The translations under genes were made by a program, and so were the position numbers. The notes under the pieces were generated by a model. The model searched no databases and had not been told where the DNA came from. It saw only the letters and a program-made list of their open reading frames with translations. Below are positions 5,298 to 5,804 of a stretch of 5,804 bases of DNA, piece by piece. Position 1 is the first letter of the stretch; the number at the start of each line of letters is the position of its first letter. The stretch comes from Eubacteriaceae bacterium (lineage in GTDB: Bacteria; Bacillota; Clostridia; Eubacteriales; Anaerofustaceae), in NCBI GenBank assembly GCA_017613995.1, contig JAGACT010000170.1, forward strand, positions 1-5,804, in the 5' to 3' direction.

Positions 5298-5804
5298 TCA
5301 GACTCCCTTGAAGAGCACCTTCAGGGAGTTCCAGTAATAGTACGGAACGAGGAAGTCCGTATGATAGAAATCGGAAACGGCATAGTAGATGTTGTTCTTA
5401 GCCGGATCGGGACCGTAGGAGAAGCAGTCCTGATGGGTCAAAAACTTCATGTGCGCATTCAGCTGCAGCTGGTCCTCGGGTCCTCCGTTGGAAACGAACA
5501 GGAAGAACGGCAGGTCGGGGTTCTTCTTCACGGGATATGTGATGTATTCGATGACCTGTTCGTCGGTAAGGGGCGTGCCCTTCTTCTGGTCCCCTCTGGT
5601 GGCGGCGCTCATGGGGCAGAAATATCTGAAGTCCTCGAAACAGTGATGCCACATCCTCCAGGTCATCGCTCCTCCCCTGGAGTAGCCGGAGAAGGCTCTG
5701 TGGTCCCTGGTGGCCTTGATGCCCTCGTCCGAAGGATCCGTAAGGTAGGTATTGTACTTCATCTCCACACCGGGGATGATGTCCTTGACGATCTCCTTAT
5801 AGTA
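5298..5804 (-). CDS. C-terminal part of a third CE1/esterase-D family hydrolase (5' end outside window)
   Basis: The reading frame stays open to the window edge, giving 168 residues beginning YYKEIVKDIIPGVEMKYN. The segment KDIIPGVE followed by RDHRAFSGYSRGGAMTWRM is characteristic of feruloyl/acetyl esterases of the PF00756 type, with nucleophile Ser42 of the visible part in GYSRGG. A likely acid lies in SNGGPEDQL and the likely catalytic His in DFYHTDFLVPYYYWNSL (His148 of the visible part). It differs clearly from the two downstream esterases: a different elbow (GYSRGG against GLSYG), a different His environment and a usual-looking GGPED acid loop. It is therefore a distant family member, not a third copy. 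A GTG at 5766-5768 is an internal Val codon, not the start. Signal peptide and N-terminal domains cannot be judged. It precedes the tandem pair by 171 bases on the same strand. Confidence 0.85.
   Translation of the reverse strand, partial: YYKEIVKDIIPGVEMKYNTYLTDPSDEGIKATRDHRAFSGYSRGGAMTWRMWHHCFEDFRYFCPMSAATRGDQKKGTPLTDEQVIEYITYPVKKNPDLPFFLFVSNGGPEDQLQLNAHMKFLTHQDCFSYGPDPAKNNIYYAVSDFYHTDFLVPYYYWNSLKVLFKGV

Noticed and set aside
5298..5768. GTG at 5766-5768 as the start of the third esterase
   Set aside because: The frame stays open to the window edge and the upstream residues (EIVKDIIPG) match the family, so the codon is internal.
1..5804. Search for CRISPR array, tRNA/rRNA, insertion sequence, attachment site or prophage genes
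   Set aside because: I saw no short regularly spaced repeats, cloverleaf sequence, transposase motif or terminal inverted repeats. The only large repeat is the tandem esterase pair.

Overview
The window reads as part of a bacterial chromosome, most likely Bacillota (a gut or rumen clostridial type). This is an inference from strong AGGAGG-type ribosome binding sites, near-consensus TTGACA/TATAAT promoters, classical U-tract terminators, moderately high GC and the CsoR-type metal repressor. No tRNA, rRNA, CRISPR array or insertion sequence is visible. Apart from a gene tail at the left edge, every gene lies on the minus strand.

Left edge (1-240): the last 33 codons of a plus-strand gene ending in a DUF4139 (MuiA-like) C-terminus. 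It converges on csoR, and a shared bidirectional terminator plus a second minus-strand hairpin lie between them.

Metal module (249-2585, minus): a P1B-type heavy-metal ATPase followed 85 bp downstream by csoR, a copper-sensor-type repressor with the Cys-His-Cys fingerprint. The ATPase promoter is near perfect (TTGACA, 18 bp, TATAAT). Two ATACC...GGTAT operator-like boxes sit on its spacer/-10 and on its start site. csoR has its own strong promoter without such boxes. The simplest model is CsoR-repressed, metal-induced export with separately expressed repressor. The ATPase has a CPC motif but an HNAGS last-helix signature that is neither classical Cu nor classical Zn/Cd, so its metal is open.

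Esterase cluster (2750-5804, minus): three alpha/beta-hydrolases of the CE1/esterase-D type. Two are full-length tandem paralogues, about 75% identical in the central region I counted. Each has an N-terminal E-set/CBM48-like domain, a GLSYG nucleophile elbow, and no signal peptide. Upstream is the C-terminal part of a third, more distant esterase with a GYSRGG elbow, cut by the window edge. A strong terminator follows the last esterase. The lack of export signals on the two complete proteins suggests they act inside the cell, possibly on imported acylated oligosaccharides (feruloyl or acetyl esters). The substrate is inferred, not seen.

I do not see a clearly new multi-gene system. The points most worth following are the tandem cytoplasmic esterases with an odd catalytic-acid region, the double-box promoter, the unassigned metal of the ATPase, and a possible 19-residue divergent small ORF.
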